Below, piece after piece: positions 1 to 7,962 of a stretch of DNA of 64,000 bases. A program made the translations under genes and the position numbers. This stretch comes from JBBBNV01 sp037137075 (GTDB taxonomy: Bacteria; Bacillota; Bacilli; Paenibacillales; NBRC-103111). Below the pieces are notes generated by a model. It was not told the origin of the DNA. It was given only the letters and a program-made list of their open reading frames with translations, and did not search any database. The stretch is taken from contig NZ_JBBBNV010000001.1 in the NCBI RefSeq assembly GCF_037137075.1, forward strand, positions 620,001 to 684,000, given 5' to 3'. Each line of letters opens with the position of its first letter. Within the stretch, counting starts at the first letter, position 1.

Positions 1-25
1 CAGACCTTGAGCCTGGAGGGATTCT

Positions 26-217
26 ATGAAAACCGTTATGTCGCCCCGCCAATTGTGCATGTCCGGCAAAGCCAGGGATATTCGCCAGCAGCTCGCGCGC
101 TGGTTTCTGGAAGAGCAGGCGCCTGAATTGCCGTTAAGCGCATTTCTTGACAAACGCAGCATGTTCCCTGCCGCTTCCTGCCGGAAATCAACATGCCGCA
201 AAACAGCGGATAAATAA
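26..217 (+). CDS. mciZ: MciZ-like Z-ring formation inhibitor (63 aa)
   Basis: In B. subtilis MciZ is a 40-residue sporulation peptide that binds FtsZ and blocks Z-ring assembly in the mother cell. Here residues 14-23 read GKARDIRQQL, which matches the B. subtilis core GKAWEIRAKL, and the start is similarly a short MK...P segment. A good ribosome site (GGAGGG) lies 6-7 bases before the ATG. The protein is longer than the B. subtilis peptide: about 20 extra C-terminal residues, basic and Cys-containing. A reading frame entering from the left edge ends at 27-29 (TGA overlapping the ATG), so this gene may be translationally coupled to an upstream gene, which in B. subtilis would be nudF. The identification rests on remembered sequence similarity in a short protein; the alternative is an unrelated small ORF. 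Confidence 0.72.
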   Translation: MKTVMSPRQLCMSGKARDIRQQLARWFLEEQAPELPLSAFLDKRSMFPAASCRKSTCRKTADK

Positions 218-248
218 ACCGGTTCGTCTCGTCTGCATTTTCCGGTAG

Positions 249-285
249 TAAAAAAGGAACACGGGTCCCACTCCTCCCGTATTCC
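249..285 (-). terminator. Rho-independent terminator after the M20 peptidase
   Basis: Read on the minus strand, arms GGAA-ACGGG and CCCGT-TTCC (one-base bulges) are followed directly by six T. It lies about 40 bases past the peptidase stop and also sits 3' of the convergent mciZ-like gene. Confidence 0.8.
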
Positions 286-321
286 CTTATATTCAAGCAC
301 CTGAGAGCAGCTTGTACGCGA

Positions 322-1452
322 TTAGCGCTTCAGCCCCGTTGTCTCCTGTACGATAGCGACGACCAGCTCCGCCGTTTTTACCAGCTCGCTAATGGGCATT
401 TGCTCCTTCGTCGTATGAATATGCTCGTAGCCTACAGCGAGATTTACGGTCGGAACCCCCATCCCGTTGAACACGTTGGCGTCGCTGCCGCCGCCGGTAT
501 GGAACGTTTTGGAGGGACGGCCGATGCGCTCGATGGCTTTCATTGCCAGCTGCACCACTTCATCTTTTTCCGTGTACTTAAAAGCGGGATAAATAATATC
601 GCTGTCAAAGCTGTAGCCGGCCCCGGCTTCTTGTGCGGCGAGCTGGCACGCTTCCTTCATCGCCGCGATTTGCTTCTCCAGCTTCTCCTGCACGAGGCTG
701 CGGGCTTCCGCATGAAGCTCCACCTTGTCGCACACGATATTCGTCGCTCCGCCTCCGGCAAAGCTGCCGATATTGGCGGTCGTCTCAAAATCGATACGTC
801 CCAGCGACATGCGGGATACGGCCTTGCTGGCCACTTGAATTGCACTGATTCCATCCTCGGGATTTACACCGGCATGAGCCGATTTGCCGCGGAAGACGAT
901 ATGAATCCGGGCCTGTGTCGGGGCCGCCACCGCGATTTCGCCGACTTTGCCGTTCGAGTCCAGCGCGTAGCCAAGCTCTGCTTGCAGCAGCTTCGGGTCC
1001 AGCGATTGTGCTCCGTGAAGCCCTGCTTCCTCGCCTACAGTAATAATAAACTGCACCTGCCCGTGGGGCAGCTTGTTCTCCTGAATGACCCGAATGGCCT
1101 CCAGCATCGCAGCGATGCCAGCCTTGTCGTCGCTTCCAAGAATCGTCGTCCCGTCACTGCGGATGTAGCCGTCCGCATCAACCTGGGGCTTAATCCCTTT
1201 GCCTGGTGTTACTGTATCCATATGGGACGTGAAATAGATAGGCGGGCACTCGGCGCCGTCCGCCTTCCAGGTTACAATAAGGTTGCCTGCGCCGTGTCCG
1301 GTTTGGGCGGTTGTATCGTCCTCGACCACATCAAGGCCCAGCTCGCCAAACTTGCGTTTCAAAACGTCGCAAATCTCCCGTTCCTGCCTCGTCTCGCTGT
1401 CCACCTTCACAAGCTCGATAAATTCTTCGACCAGTCGCGATTGCTGAATCAT
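322..1452 (-). CDS. yqjE: M20-family tripeptidase (PepT/YqjE-like)
   Basis: This is a zinc metallopeptidase of the M20/PepT group, which removes the N-terminal residue from di- and tripeptides in the cytoplasm. Visible signatures are the first metal ligand motif TSHMDTV (about residue 75), the bridging region GSDDKAG (about 105), the catalytic GEEAG (about 140), a dimerisation domain in the middle and a C-terminal HTGGGSDANVF metal-binding segment. The length of 376 residues is normal for the family. The ATG is preceded by GGGAGGAAACAGAA, a strong ribosome site. It lies in the same neighbourhood as the bkd genes, as yqjE does in B. subtilis. It appears monocistronic with its own terminator. 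Confidence 0.9.
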   Translation of the reverse strand: MIQQSRLVEEFIELVKVDSETRQEREICDVLKRKFGELGLDVVEDDTTAQTGHGAGNLIVTWKADGAECPPIYFTSHMDTVTPGKGIKPQVDADGYIRSDGTTILGSDDKAGIAAMLEAIRVIQENKLPHGQVQFIITVGEEAGLHGAQSLDPKLLQAELGYALDSNGKVGEIAVAAPTQARIHIVFRGKSAHAGVNPEDGISAIQVASKAVSRMSLGRIDFETTANIGSFAGGGATNIVCDKVELHAEARSLVQEKLEKQIAAMKEACQLAAQEAGAGYSFDSDIIYPAFKYTEKDEVVQLAMKAIERIGRPSKTFHTGGGSDANVFNGMGVPTVNLAVGYEHIHTTKEQMPISELVKTAELVVAIVQETTGLKR

Positions 1453-1548
1453 TTCTGTTTCCTCCCAGCCACAAAATGCGATACAATAGAGCTTAGCTAG
1501 TCCTCAGCCTGCGGCTGCCATCGGCAGCGTACCAAAGGAGCGATTTCC

Positions 1549-1647
1549 TTGTTTCAAAAAAAAATAGTCAAAATCATGGTGTACGTCATGCTGGTTTGTA
1601 TGATTTCCTCGGTAGTGTTGTACACCGCCGGCATGTTTATGCAATAA
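1549..1647 (+). CDS. prli42: Stressosome-associated membrane miniprotein Prli42 (32 aa)
   Basis: The ORF encodes 32 residues: a short basic head (QKKIVKI) and one transmembrane helix ending MFMQ. The pattern KK-VKI-VY-ML--M--S is that of Prli42, first described in Listeria, where it anchors the stressosome (RsbR) to the membrane, and conserved across Firmicutes. The start is TTG, set by AAAGGAG seven bases upstream; an ATG-only caller or a minimum-length filter would miss it. It sits alone between the divergent peptidase and the convergent bkdB. Family membership is recognised from the motif; a stressosome role in this organism is inference, and no RsbR genes are in the window. Confidence 0.85.
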   Translation: MFQKKIVKIMVYVMLVCMISSVVLYTAGMFMQ

Positions 1648-1689
1648 CAGGCACGCCGGCCAGGCTATGCCTGCCCTCGTATCCCCAGT

Positions 1690-1722
1690 CCGATGCCGCG
1701 GGTTCATCCCCGGTGGCATCGG
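1690..1722. repeat. Inverted repeat between Prli42 and bkdB
   Basis: Arms CCGATGCC and GGCATCGG flank a partly pairing GC-rich interior, giving a strong hairpin between two converging genes. Neither side has a run of T, so a classical intrinsic terminator is uncertain; it may stop transcription from both sides or act on RNA stability. Confidence 0.5.
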
Positions 1723-1766
1723 CGGGAATAATCAATCCTCTTCTGCCGCTTTCTTTCCCCGTATTT

Positions 1767-3224
1767 CTAGTACAGCTTCGTTTCCGGCCCGTAGCTTTCC
1801 AGGTTTTCTTTTACCCGCTGCAGGAAACTTCCGCAAATGACCCCGTCCAAAATCCGATGATCCAGCGACAGGCACAAATTAACCATGGATCGCACAGCAA
1901 TCATATCCTGAATGACGACAGGCTTCTTGACGATAGATTCGAAGGTCATATTGGCCGCCTGCGGGTACACAATAATCGGATAAGATAAAATCGATCCGAA
2001 AGAACCGGTATTGTTGACGGTAAACGTGCCGCCCTGAATGTCGTTGAGTGACAGTCTTCCGGCCCGGGCTTTTTTGGTCAGCTCATCAATTTCATGCGCC
2101 AGTCCGGCGATGTTTTTTTGGTCCGCCTGCTTGATGACCGGATTTAATACCGAATCTTCGGTGCCGACGAGCAGGGAAATGTTAATGTCCCGCTTCACAA
2201 TAATTTTGTCCGTGGCCCATACGGAGTTCATAATCGGATAATCCTTGATCGCATTGACGACCGCCTTCATCACAAAAGCAAGATACGTCAGATTAATGCC
2301 TTCTTTGCGGATAAACTCATCCTTCAGCTTGTTGCGCAGCAGCACCAGATTCGTAACATCAACCTCAATCATCGTCCATGCGTGCGGGATTTCCGTGGCG
2401 CTTTGGCGGGTGTTGCGGGCAATCGTGCTGCGGATTGGCGTCACATCGATAATATATTCCCCGCGGCCCGGCACTTCTTGGCCCTCCACCTCGATGCTCG
2501 GGATGCGGACGCTCTCCGACAAATGCAGCCCGGTGGTACGAACGGACACCTTCGGCCCTTCCGCGGCCTGCACCACTGCTTCCGGGATTTGTCCAGCCTG
2601 CCTGCCTGCCGCAGCTCCCTGCGGATTCGCTGTGCCAGCTGCGGCGGCGCTGCCAAGCCGGGCCGCTCCGCTCTCTACAGCCAGCAGCACATCCTTGCGT
2701 GTGATGCGGCCGCCAAGCCCGCTCCCGTTCACCTGATTCAAATCGATGCCGTGCTCGGCTGCCAGACTTTGAACCGCCGGGGAAAACCGAGCGCGCATCG
2801 GCTGGTCAGCTGTCGCCTGCACGTTCAGAACCGCGGATCTGTCTTGCCCGCCTTTTGCGGCGGCAGGAGCCACCTTTTCGAGACTTGCAGCGGCATTCCC
2901 CTCGTTCCCGCTGTCCGGGGCTGCTCCTGTTCCGGCATTTGTATTCCCGCCTGCTGCAGAACCGCTTACCGGCTCTTCGATCAAGCACATCGGCGCTCCG
3001 ACATCTGCCGTTTCTCCATCTCCGACCAAAATTTTGAGCAGGCGCCCCTCAATGGGCGATGGCATCTCTACATTCACTTTATCCGTAATAAGCTCGCACA
3101 ATACCTCATACTGCTCAACATCGTCACCAGGTTGCTTCATCCAGCGGCTGACAGTTGCGGAGACAAGGCTTTCCGCCAAATGTGGCACCGTGACCTCCGT
3201 AATCCGCACATTGTTCTCCGACAT
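1767..3224 (-). CDS. bkdB: Branched-chain 2-oxoacid dehydrogenase E2 (lipoyl acyltransferase)
   Basis: This is the core E2 subunit, which carries the acyl group on a lipoyl arm and transfers it to CoA. Layout: N-terminal lipoyl domain (residues about 6-80) with the lipoylated lysine in ELITDKVNVEMPSP (K49), an Ala/Gly-rich flexible linker, a peripheral subunit-binding domain (about 150-185, with GSGLGGRITRKDVL) and the acyltransferase domain ending in the catalytic DHRILDG motif. The frame is open further upstream to a TTG, but that lies inside the ribosome site; GGGAGG sits about 7 bases before the ATG at 3224. It is the third gene of bkdAA-bkdAB-bkdB, 71 bases after bkdAB. The product needs lipoate, and lipM is at the other end of the window. 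Confidence 0.93.
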   Translation of the reverse strand: MSENNVRITEVTVPHLAESLVSATVSRWMKQPGDDVEQYEVLCELITDKVNVEMPSPIEGRLLKILVGDGETADVGAPMCLIEEPVSGSAAGGNTNAGTGAAPDSGNEGNAAASLEKVAPAAAKGGQDRSAVLNVQATADQPMRARFSPAVQSLAAEHGIDLNQVNGSGLGGRITRKDVLLAVESGAARLGSAAAAGTANPQGAAAGRQAGQIPEAVVQAAEGPKVSVRTTGLHLSESVRIPSIEVEGQEVPGRGEYIIDVTPIRSTIARNTRQSATEIPHAWTMIEVDVTNLVLLRNKLKDEFIRKEGINLTYLAFVMKAVVNAIKDYPIMNSVWATDKIIVKRDINISLLVGTEDSVLNPVIKQADQKNIAGLAHEIDELTKKARAGRLSLNDIQGGTFTVNNTGSFGSILSYPIIVYPQAANMTFESIVKKPVVIQDMIAVRSMVNLCLSLDHRILDGVICGSFLQRVKENLESYGPETKLY

Positions 3225-3295
3225 TCCGGTTCCTCCCAAGACGAAACGGCTCGCTCTCCCCTCAGGGCTGCGGTGCCGTTTCTTCGAAATTTAAT

Positions 3296-4276
3296 CTAAT
3301 ATAAGGCCAGCTCGCGCATTGCCTGCATAATTTTGTCCGTGTTCAACAGGAAAAACTTCTCATACGACGGGCTCATGCCTACAGCCGGCACGTCCGCTCC
3401 GCAGAGTCTGCGAATCGGGGCGTCCAAATCATATAGCATTTCCTCCGCAATAATAGCGGATACCTCGGCACCAACCCCGCCGGTTTTGTTATCCTCATGA
3501 ATAATAAGCACCTTGCCGGTTTTGGCTGCGGCTTCCAGGATCGCTTCCTTGTCCAGCGGCTGCAGGGAACGCAAATCCAGCACATGGCTGCTGATGCCCT
3601 CCTTCGCCAGCTCTTCTGCGGCCTGCAAAGCGTAATTGACCGTAACCCCGTACGAAATGACGGTTACGTCCGTTCCTTCCCGCTTGACGTCCGCCTTGCC
3701 GATAGGCACAACGTAATCTTCCTCCGGCACTTCGCCGGTAATGGAAAGATAACATTTTTTATGCTCAAAAAACAGCACCGGATCTGCATCTCGAATCGCC
3801 GCCTTGATGAGTCCCTTCGCGTCGTAAGCGTTGGAAGGAGCGACAATCTTCAAGCCGGGCGTGCCAAAAAACACGGACTCCGGGCACTGGGAATGGTAAA
3901 TCGCGCCGCCTCCGGCTGCGCCGTATGGCACGCGGACCACAATCGGGCACGTCCAGTCGTTGTTGGAGCGGTAGCGGATTTTGGCCGCCTCGCTGATAAT
4001 CTGGTTCGTTGCCGGGAAAATAAAATCCGCAAACTGCATTTCCGCAATCGGCCTCATTCCGTACATCGCTGCTCCAATGGCTACACCGGCAATGGCCGAT
4101 TCCGCCAGCGGCGTATCGAGCACGCGGGCTTCCCCGAACAGGTCACGCAGGCCTTTGGTGGCGTTCAATACGCCGCCCTTTCCGACATCCTCGCCCAGAA
4201 CGAATACATTGTCGTCTCGCTGCATTTCCTCCTGCATACCGGAACGGATTGCCTCCAAATAGGTAATCACCGCCAT
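3296..4276 (-). CDS. bkdAB: Branched-chain 2-oxoacid dehydrogenase E1 beta subunit
   Basis: This subunit pairs with BkdAA to form the thiamine-diphosphate-dependent E1 that decarboxylates the 2-oxoacids of Leu, Ile and Val, giving branched acyl-CoA primers for iso/anteiso fatty acids. The 326-residue protein starts MAVITYLEAI, has the beta-subunit hallmarks GEDVGKGGV (about 27-35), the acidic/aromatic IAEMQFADF segment and SPSYEKFFL near the end; length is typical. GGAGGAGG precedes the ATG. Only three bases separate it from the bkdAA stop, so the two are almost certainly translated together. It could in principle be a pyruvate dehydrogenase beta subunit, but the gene set and position favour Bkd. 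Confidence 0.92.
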   Translation of the reverse strand: MAVITYLEAIRSGMQEEMQRDDNVFVLGEDVGKGGVLNATKGLRDLFGEARVLDTPLAESAIAGVAIGAAMYGMRPIAEMQFADFIFPATNQIISEAAKIRYRSNNDWTCPIVVRVPYGAAGGGAIYHSQCPESVFFGTPGLKIVAPSNAYDAKGLIKAAIRDADPVLFFEHKKCYLSITGEVPEEDYVVPIGKADVKREGTDVTVISYGVTVNYALQAAEELAKEGISSHVLDLRSLQPLDKEAILEAAAKTGKVLIIHEDNKTGGVGAEVSAIIAEEMLYDLDAPIRRLCGADVPAVGMSPSYEKFFLLNTDKIMQAMRELALY

Positions 4277-4279
4277 AGC

Positions 4280-5296
4280 CTACACCTCCTCCGAATCGTC
4301 TGCGTACACATGACGCAGCGTATGCTCCGGGTCGGGGTACGGGGCATTGTCCGCAAAAACAGTCGCTTCATGAATTTCCTGCTTCAACGCGGCCAGTAGC
4401 TCCCGATCCTGCTCTTCGCTCCAGAAGCCGCGCTCCATCATATAGGCCTTCAGCTTCGGTATTCCGTCCAAACTCCGGTGATGATCCACTTCTTCCTTCG
4501 AGCGGTAGACCAAATCGTTATCGGACGTGGAGTGCGGGGACACCCGGTACATCATGGCCTCAATCAATGTCGGCCCTTCCCCCCGCATCGCCCGTTCATG
4601 GGCTTCCTTCACCACGCGGTATACCTCAAACACATCGTTGCCGTCCACACGGACGCCAGGGAATCCATAGCCAATCGCCCGATCCGCGATTCTCGCTTCG
4701 CCAATCTGCTTGCTAACCGGAACCGAAATCGCATACTGGTTATTCTGGCAAAAGAAAATAACCGGCAGCTTATGAACACCGGCAAAGTTGCAGCCCTCAT
4801 GGAAATCCCCCTGATTGCTGGAGCCTTCGCCAAAATCAACATAGGTGACAAAAGGGTCCCCTTTCATCTTCGATGCCAGCGCAAAGCCGACAGCGTGCGG
4901 AACCTGTGTAGTAACCGGACTTGAACCGGTAACAATATTTAAACGGCGGTGGCTGAAATGCCCCGGCATTTGCCGTCCCGCGCTGTTCGGGTCATCCGCC
5001 TTGGCGAATACGGACAGCATCAGTTCCTTCGCCGTCATGCCGACCGACAGTACAAATGCATAATCCCGATAATAAGGGCAGTAATAATCTTTTTCCCGGT
5101 TCATTGCAAAAGCGGCTGCTACCTGTGCCGTTTCCTGCCCGATGCCGGAGACGTGAAACGCAATCTTCCCTGCGCGCTGCAGCACAAAGCTGCGCTCGTC
5201 GAATTGACGCGCAAGCTGCATCTTGGAATACATCTCAAGCACCTGTTCTTCAGTCAAGCCGAGCTGCTGATGCACCGAAAGTTGGCCGATGGACAT
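4280..5296 (-). CDS. bkdAA: Branched-chain 2-oxoacid dehydrogenase E1 alpha subunit
   Basis: This is the thiamine-diphosphate-binding E1 alpha subunit, about 338 residues. The ThDP/Mg motif begins at YVDFGEGSSNQGDFHEG and ends near QNNQYAISVP; the phosphorylation-loop-like region YRVSPHSTSDN is present. The frame extends upstream to 5368 but AAGGAGG lies 7 bases before the ATG at 5296 (MSIGQLSVHQQ), so that start is chosen. It is first in the bkdAA-AB-B unit and follows a sigma-A-like promoter. Unlike B. subtilis, no bkdR, ptb, bcd or buk lies beside it. Confidence 0.92.
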   Translation of the reverse strand: MSIGQLSVHQQLGLTEEQVLEMYSKMQLARQFDERSFVLQRAGKIAFHVSGIGQETAQVAAAFAMNREKDYYCPYYRDYAFVLSVGMTAKELMLSVFAKADDPNSAGRQMPGHFSHRRLNIVTGSSPVTTQVPHAVGFALASKMKGDPFVTYVDFGEGSSNQGDFHEGCNFAGVHKLPVIFFCQNNQYAISVPVSKQIGEARIADRAIGYGFPGVRVDGNDVFEVYRVVKEAHERAMRGEGPTLIEAMMYRVSPHSTSDNDLVYRSKEEVDHHRSLDGIPKLKAYMMERGFWSEEQDRELLAALKQEIHEATVFADNAPYPDPEHTLRHVYADDSEEV

Positions 5297-5406
5297 AAAC
5301 AGTCCTCCTTTTTTTATACAGGATGCGCAATGCGCATACACCCCGTATTCCTTTGCACCCCATAACAAAATTATTACCTGGTACTAAGACTTAACATTAT
5401 GATCCT

Positions 5407-5435
5407 ATTATAAATCGTTTTGCCCCTGAACACAA
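5407..5435 (-). promoter_or_regulatory. Sigma-A-type promoter for bkdAA-bkdAB-bkdB
   Basis: On the minus strand TTGTGT (5430-5435) and a perfect TATAAT (5407-5412) are 17 bases apart, about 110 bases before bkdAA. No sigma-54-type GG/GC element was noticed, in contrast to the SigL-dependent B. subtilis bkd operon. Confidence 0.6.
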
Positions 5436-5443
5436 TTCGGAAA

Positions 5444-5480
5444 GCCGCAGCGAAGCCTTTTTTTAGGTTTCCTCTGCGGC
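5444..5480 (-). terminator. Probable terminator after lpdV
   Basis: Perfect arms GCCGCAG/CTGCGGC with further G-U-rich pairing inside (AAACCT with AGGCTT), 50 bases past the lpdV stop. Only three T follow on the minus strand, so termination may be incomplete and read through into bkd. Confidence 0.5.
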
Positions 5481-5530
5481 TGCCCATATAGCATACGATG
5501 TTCTTGTTTTGTGAAGCTACTTTTGTGAAG

Positions 5531-6952
5531 CTACATCCCCATGGCTTGGCCGTCAACCGCAAGCATCGCCTCTGCCAAAATTTCAGAGAGCGCCGGATGA
5601 GGATGAACGGTGTGGGCTACCTCCCAAGGGGTCGCGTTCAGCACCTGCGCAAGCGCCGCCTCGGAAATATAATCCGTCACATGCGGCCCAATCATATGCA
5701 CGCCAAGCAAATCCCCGGACGCGCGATCCGCAACAACCTTCACGAAGCCGTCGGTTTCCCCGTACACGAGCGCTTTTCCGATATAACGGAAGCTGAATTT
5801 CCCGACCTTCACATCAAAGCCCTTCTCGCGGGCTTCCGCTTCCGTCCAGCCGACGGAGGCGATTTCCGGACGGGTATAAATGCAGCGCGGCACAAGATGG
5901 CTTTTCATCGGCTCTGGCTTAAGCCCCGCCATATGCTCGACGGCCAGAATGCCTTCATGGCTTGCCACATGCGCCAGCTGCAGTCCGCCAATCACATCTC
6001 CGACCGCATAAATATGCGACTCGGAGGTTTGATAATTCGCATTTACCTTTACAAAGCCGCGTTCGACTTTAATATCCGTGCTTTCCACACCGATGTTTTT
6101 GAGATTCGCCTCACGGCCGACAGACAACAGCAGCTTCTCTGCTGCCAGCTCGACCTGCGTCCCCTTATGCTCCACGACCGCACGTACGCCTGCCGCTCCT
6201 GCTTGTACGGATTCCGTCTGTAATCTGGCTCCGGTCAACACGCGGATTCCGCGCTTTTTGAACAAGGCTTCCAGCTCGCGGGATACATCGGCATCCTCCG
6301 TAGGAACAAGGCGGCCTTCATTTTCGATCACTGTCACCTCCACGCCGAAATCATTCAGCATGGATGCCCATTCCACCCCGATTACGCCGCCGCCCACAAT
6401 CAGAATGGAGCGCGGAAGCTCGTCCAGCTGCAAGGCGTCATCACTGGTCAAAATAAACGTTCCATCCGCTTCAAGGCCCGGCAGAACCCGGGGACGGGAG
6501 CCGGTTGCCACAAGCAGGAACTTCGGAACGATGGTCTCCAGCTCGCCGTCGGCAAACTCCACCGCCACCGAACCGCTCCGCGGCGAAAAAATAGACGGTC
6601 CGATAATCCGCCCGTAGCCGTGAACGACATCAATTTTATTTTTGCGCATCAGCGCCTGAACGCCAAGATGCAGTTGATCCACGATTTTCGTTTTCCGGTC
6701 CTGGACACGGCCGAAATCAAGTCCCAGCCCGCCTGTAGTAATGCCGTAAGCCTCGCTGTCCTTCATTTGCGAGAATAGCTCCGCACTGCGCAGCAGGGAT
6801 TTGCTCGGGATACAGCCGCGATGGAGGCAGGTTCCGCCCAGCTTATCCTTCTCCACAAGCGCTACCGTCATGCCAAGCTGCGCGGCGCGAATGGCGGCCA
6901 TATAACCGCCCATGCCTCCGCCCAAAATGGCCAAATCAACCGTTTTACTCAT
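5531..6952 (-). CDS. lpdV: Dihydrolipoyl dehydrogenase (E3)
   Basis: The flavoprotein disulfide reductase reoxidises the dihydrolipoyl group of E2 using NAD+. The 473-residue protein shows the FAD Rossmann motif GGGMGGYMAA (about 10-20), the redox cysteine pair in GGTCLHRGCIPSK (C42 and C47), a second NAD-binding motif GGGVIGVEWAS (about 175), and the C-terminal HPHPALSEIL with the catalytic His-Glu pair. It lies upstream of bkdAA on the same strand with 234 bases between, a hairpin and a promoter included, so it may be transcribed both alone and with bkd. The same E3 could serve the glycine cleavage system at the far end of the window. The symbol follows its position beside bkd. Confidence 0.93.
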   Translation of the reverse strand: MSKTVDLAILGGGMGGYMAAIRAAQLGMTVALVEKDKLGGTCLHRGCIPSKSLLRSAELFSQMKDSEAYGITTGGLGLDFGRVQDRKTKIVDQLHLGVQALMRKNKIDVVHGYGRIIGPSIFSPRSGSVAVEFADGELETIVPKFLLVATGSRPRVLPGLEADGTFILTSDDALQLDELPRSILIVGGGVIGVEWASMLNDFGVEVTVIENEGRLVPTEDADVSRELEALFKKRGIRVLTGARLQTESVQAGAAGVRAVVEHKGTQVELAAEKLLLSVGREANLKNIGVESTDIKVERGFVKVNANYQTSESHIYAVGDVIGGLQLAHVASHEGILAVEHMAGLKPEPMKSHLVPRCIYTRPEIASVGWTEAEAREKGFDVKVGKFSFRYIGKALVYGETDGFVKVVADRASGDLLGVHMIGPHVTDYISEAALAQVLNATPWEVAHTVHPHPALSEILAEAMLAVDGQAMGM

Positions 6953-7111
6953 CTATTCTTCGTTCCTTTCGCTTCAAATAATCATCGCTGCTCAGCACGC
7001 ATCGTTTTCTCCTCATTGTACTTTGTTTTCCTTGTGAAAAATAGCCTTTTTTCCGAATTGCCTGTATGATAAGAAAAGATCATTCATTTGTGAAAGGACG
7101 TTCGCAGCAGC

Positions 7112-7384
7112 ATGTATTTAAAACTTCAGCGGTTTATCGCCATTCTGATTCTCGTGATTCCCGGTATTGTGGCAACCTACGGTTTTTTAGGGATGAAGGA
7201 CGCCATTTTCTCCCTGGTTGGCGGCGCCGGAATGCTGTGGGGGAAATTTATCATCGGCTTTATTTTATTCGTCATCGGCGTCGCCTTTATCGGAGGCTGG
7301 ATTTTTTTCCGCGACCGCAAAAACAATTATGTCGCCCCCCGCTTCCGGGACAAGTCCAAACGCCGCCGCCGTCCGCAAAGCTAA
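7112..7384 (+). CDS. yqzF: DUF2627 membrane protein (YqzF-like)
   Basis: A 90-residue protein with two transmembrane helices (about residues 6-27 and 44-67), a short extracellular or intracellular connecting loop, and a strongly basic tail rich in Arg/Lys. This is the DUF2627 pattern; B. subtilis YqzF lies in the same place next to the bkd cluster. Function is unknown. It is divergent from lpdV. A weak GAAAGGA site lies about 12 bases before the ATG. Confidence 0.8.
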   Translation: MYLKLQRFIAILILVIPGIVATYGFLGMKDAIFSLVGGAGMLWGKFIIGFILFVIGVAFIGGWIFFRDRKNNYVAPRFRDKSKRRRRPQS

Positions 7385-7649
7385 ACGGAATCGGAGGATG
7401 TATGGCTCTGATTGACCCTATTTGAATCCAAGCTAAGCCTTTGACGGAAGAGGTCAAGGCGGCCGAAATATGTCTGGATACGGTCCAATGCAGCCCCTGA
7501 TTTCACCGTCCATGGATGCTTGCTGTTTCCGTTCTTTCCCAAGCCATCTGGAAAAATCGTACGTTCTCCTGAGCGCATTACATTCCCGGTATCCATCCAT
7601 ACTATCCGATGTAGTTGTCCTACTACCATCATCGTAAGGAGGAACCGAC
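7385..7649. other. Intergenic region, 265 bases
   Basis: No supported gene on either strand. The only element seen is a sigma-G-like promoter at 7575-7604 (separate entry). The longer frames on the minus strand lack ribosome sites and known motifs. Confidence 0.5.
7575..7604 (+). promoter_or_regulatory. Possible sigma-G promoter for the 27-residue ORF
   Basis: GCATT (7575-7579) and CATACTA (7598-7604) are 18 bases apart. The sigma-G consensus is roughly GnATR, 17-18 bases, CATnMTA; the -10 fits fully and the -35 in four of five positions. It lies 45 bases before the start codon. Inference from short motifs only. Confidence 0.4.
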
Positions 7650-7733
7650 ATGTCGAAGCAGCAGGGCCATGCCGTCAAGAACACCAAAACCCGCACCTCG
7701 GACCGCAGCGGCAAAAGCGGAAACAACCACTAA
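7650..7733 (+). CDS. 27-residue basic hydrophilic peptide, unknown
   Basis: The ORF encodes 27 residues rich in Lys, Arg, Ser, Gly, Asn and His, with no hydrophobic stretch (begins MSKQQGHAV, ends KSGNNH). The ribosome site TAAGGAGG lies exactly 7 bases before the ATG, one of the best in the window, which is the main reason to believe it is translated. Composition recalls minor small acid-soluble spore proteins, though I recognise no specific family. It is followed 18 bases later by a second small ORF and then a terminator, suggesting a two-gene unit. A sigma-G-like promoter upstream would fit forespore expression. Confidence 0.6.
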   Translation: MSKQQGHAVKNTKTRTSDRSGKSGNNH

Positions 7734-7751
7734 CCATCGGAGGCGGGACGA

Positions 7752-7931
7752 ATGACCAAGGACTTGACGAGCAATTATGATTGTGCCAGCGCCGGAGATG
7801 ATTTGCATGAGCTGAAGCAGCAGCTTGCATCACTGGAGCAGCGGGAGGACAGGAGTGCGGAGCTGGAGAACGAACGCAACCGGCTTCGAAATCAAATTTC
7901 GTTCATTATGAACAAATGCGACATTCGGTAG
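7752..7931 (+). CDS. 59-residue coiled-coil protein, unknown
   Basis: A 59-residue, highly charged helical protein; residues 17-50 (from DDLHELKQQL) show heptad-like Leu spacing typical of a short coiled coil, and two Cys are present (residues 11 and 56). A GGAGG site precedes the ATG by 8 bases. It lies 18 bases after the 27-residue ORF, before a strong terminator, so they probably form one transcript. Length and helices are like the Spo0E-type phosphatases, but the SQxLD signature of that family is absent, so I do not assign it. No other family recognised. Confidence 0.6.
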   Translation: MTKDLTSNYDCASAGDDLHELKQQLASLEQREDRSAELENERNRLRNQISFIMNKCDIR

Positions 7932-7962
7932 CCATCCCGACAGCCATAGCTTGAAAAATCGG

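Noticed and set aside
400..1500. 366-codon plus-strand open frame opposite the M20 peptidase
   Set aside because: Antisense shadow of a well-supported gene; no ribosome site and no protein family features.
7752..7931. Spo0E-family aspartyl-phosphate phosphatase
   Set aside because: Size and helices fit, but the SQxLD signature is absent.
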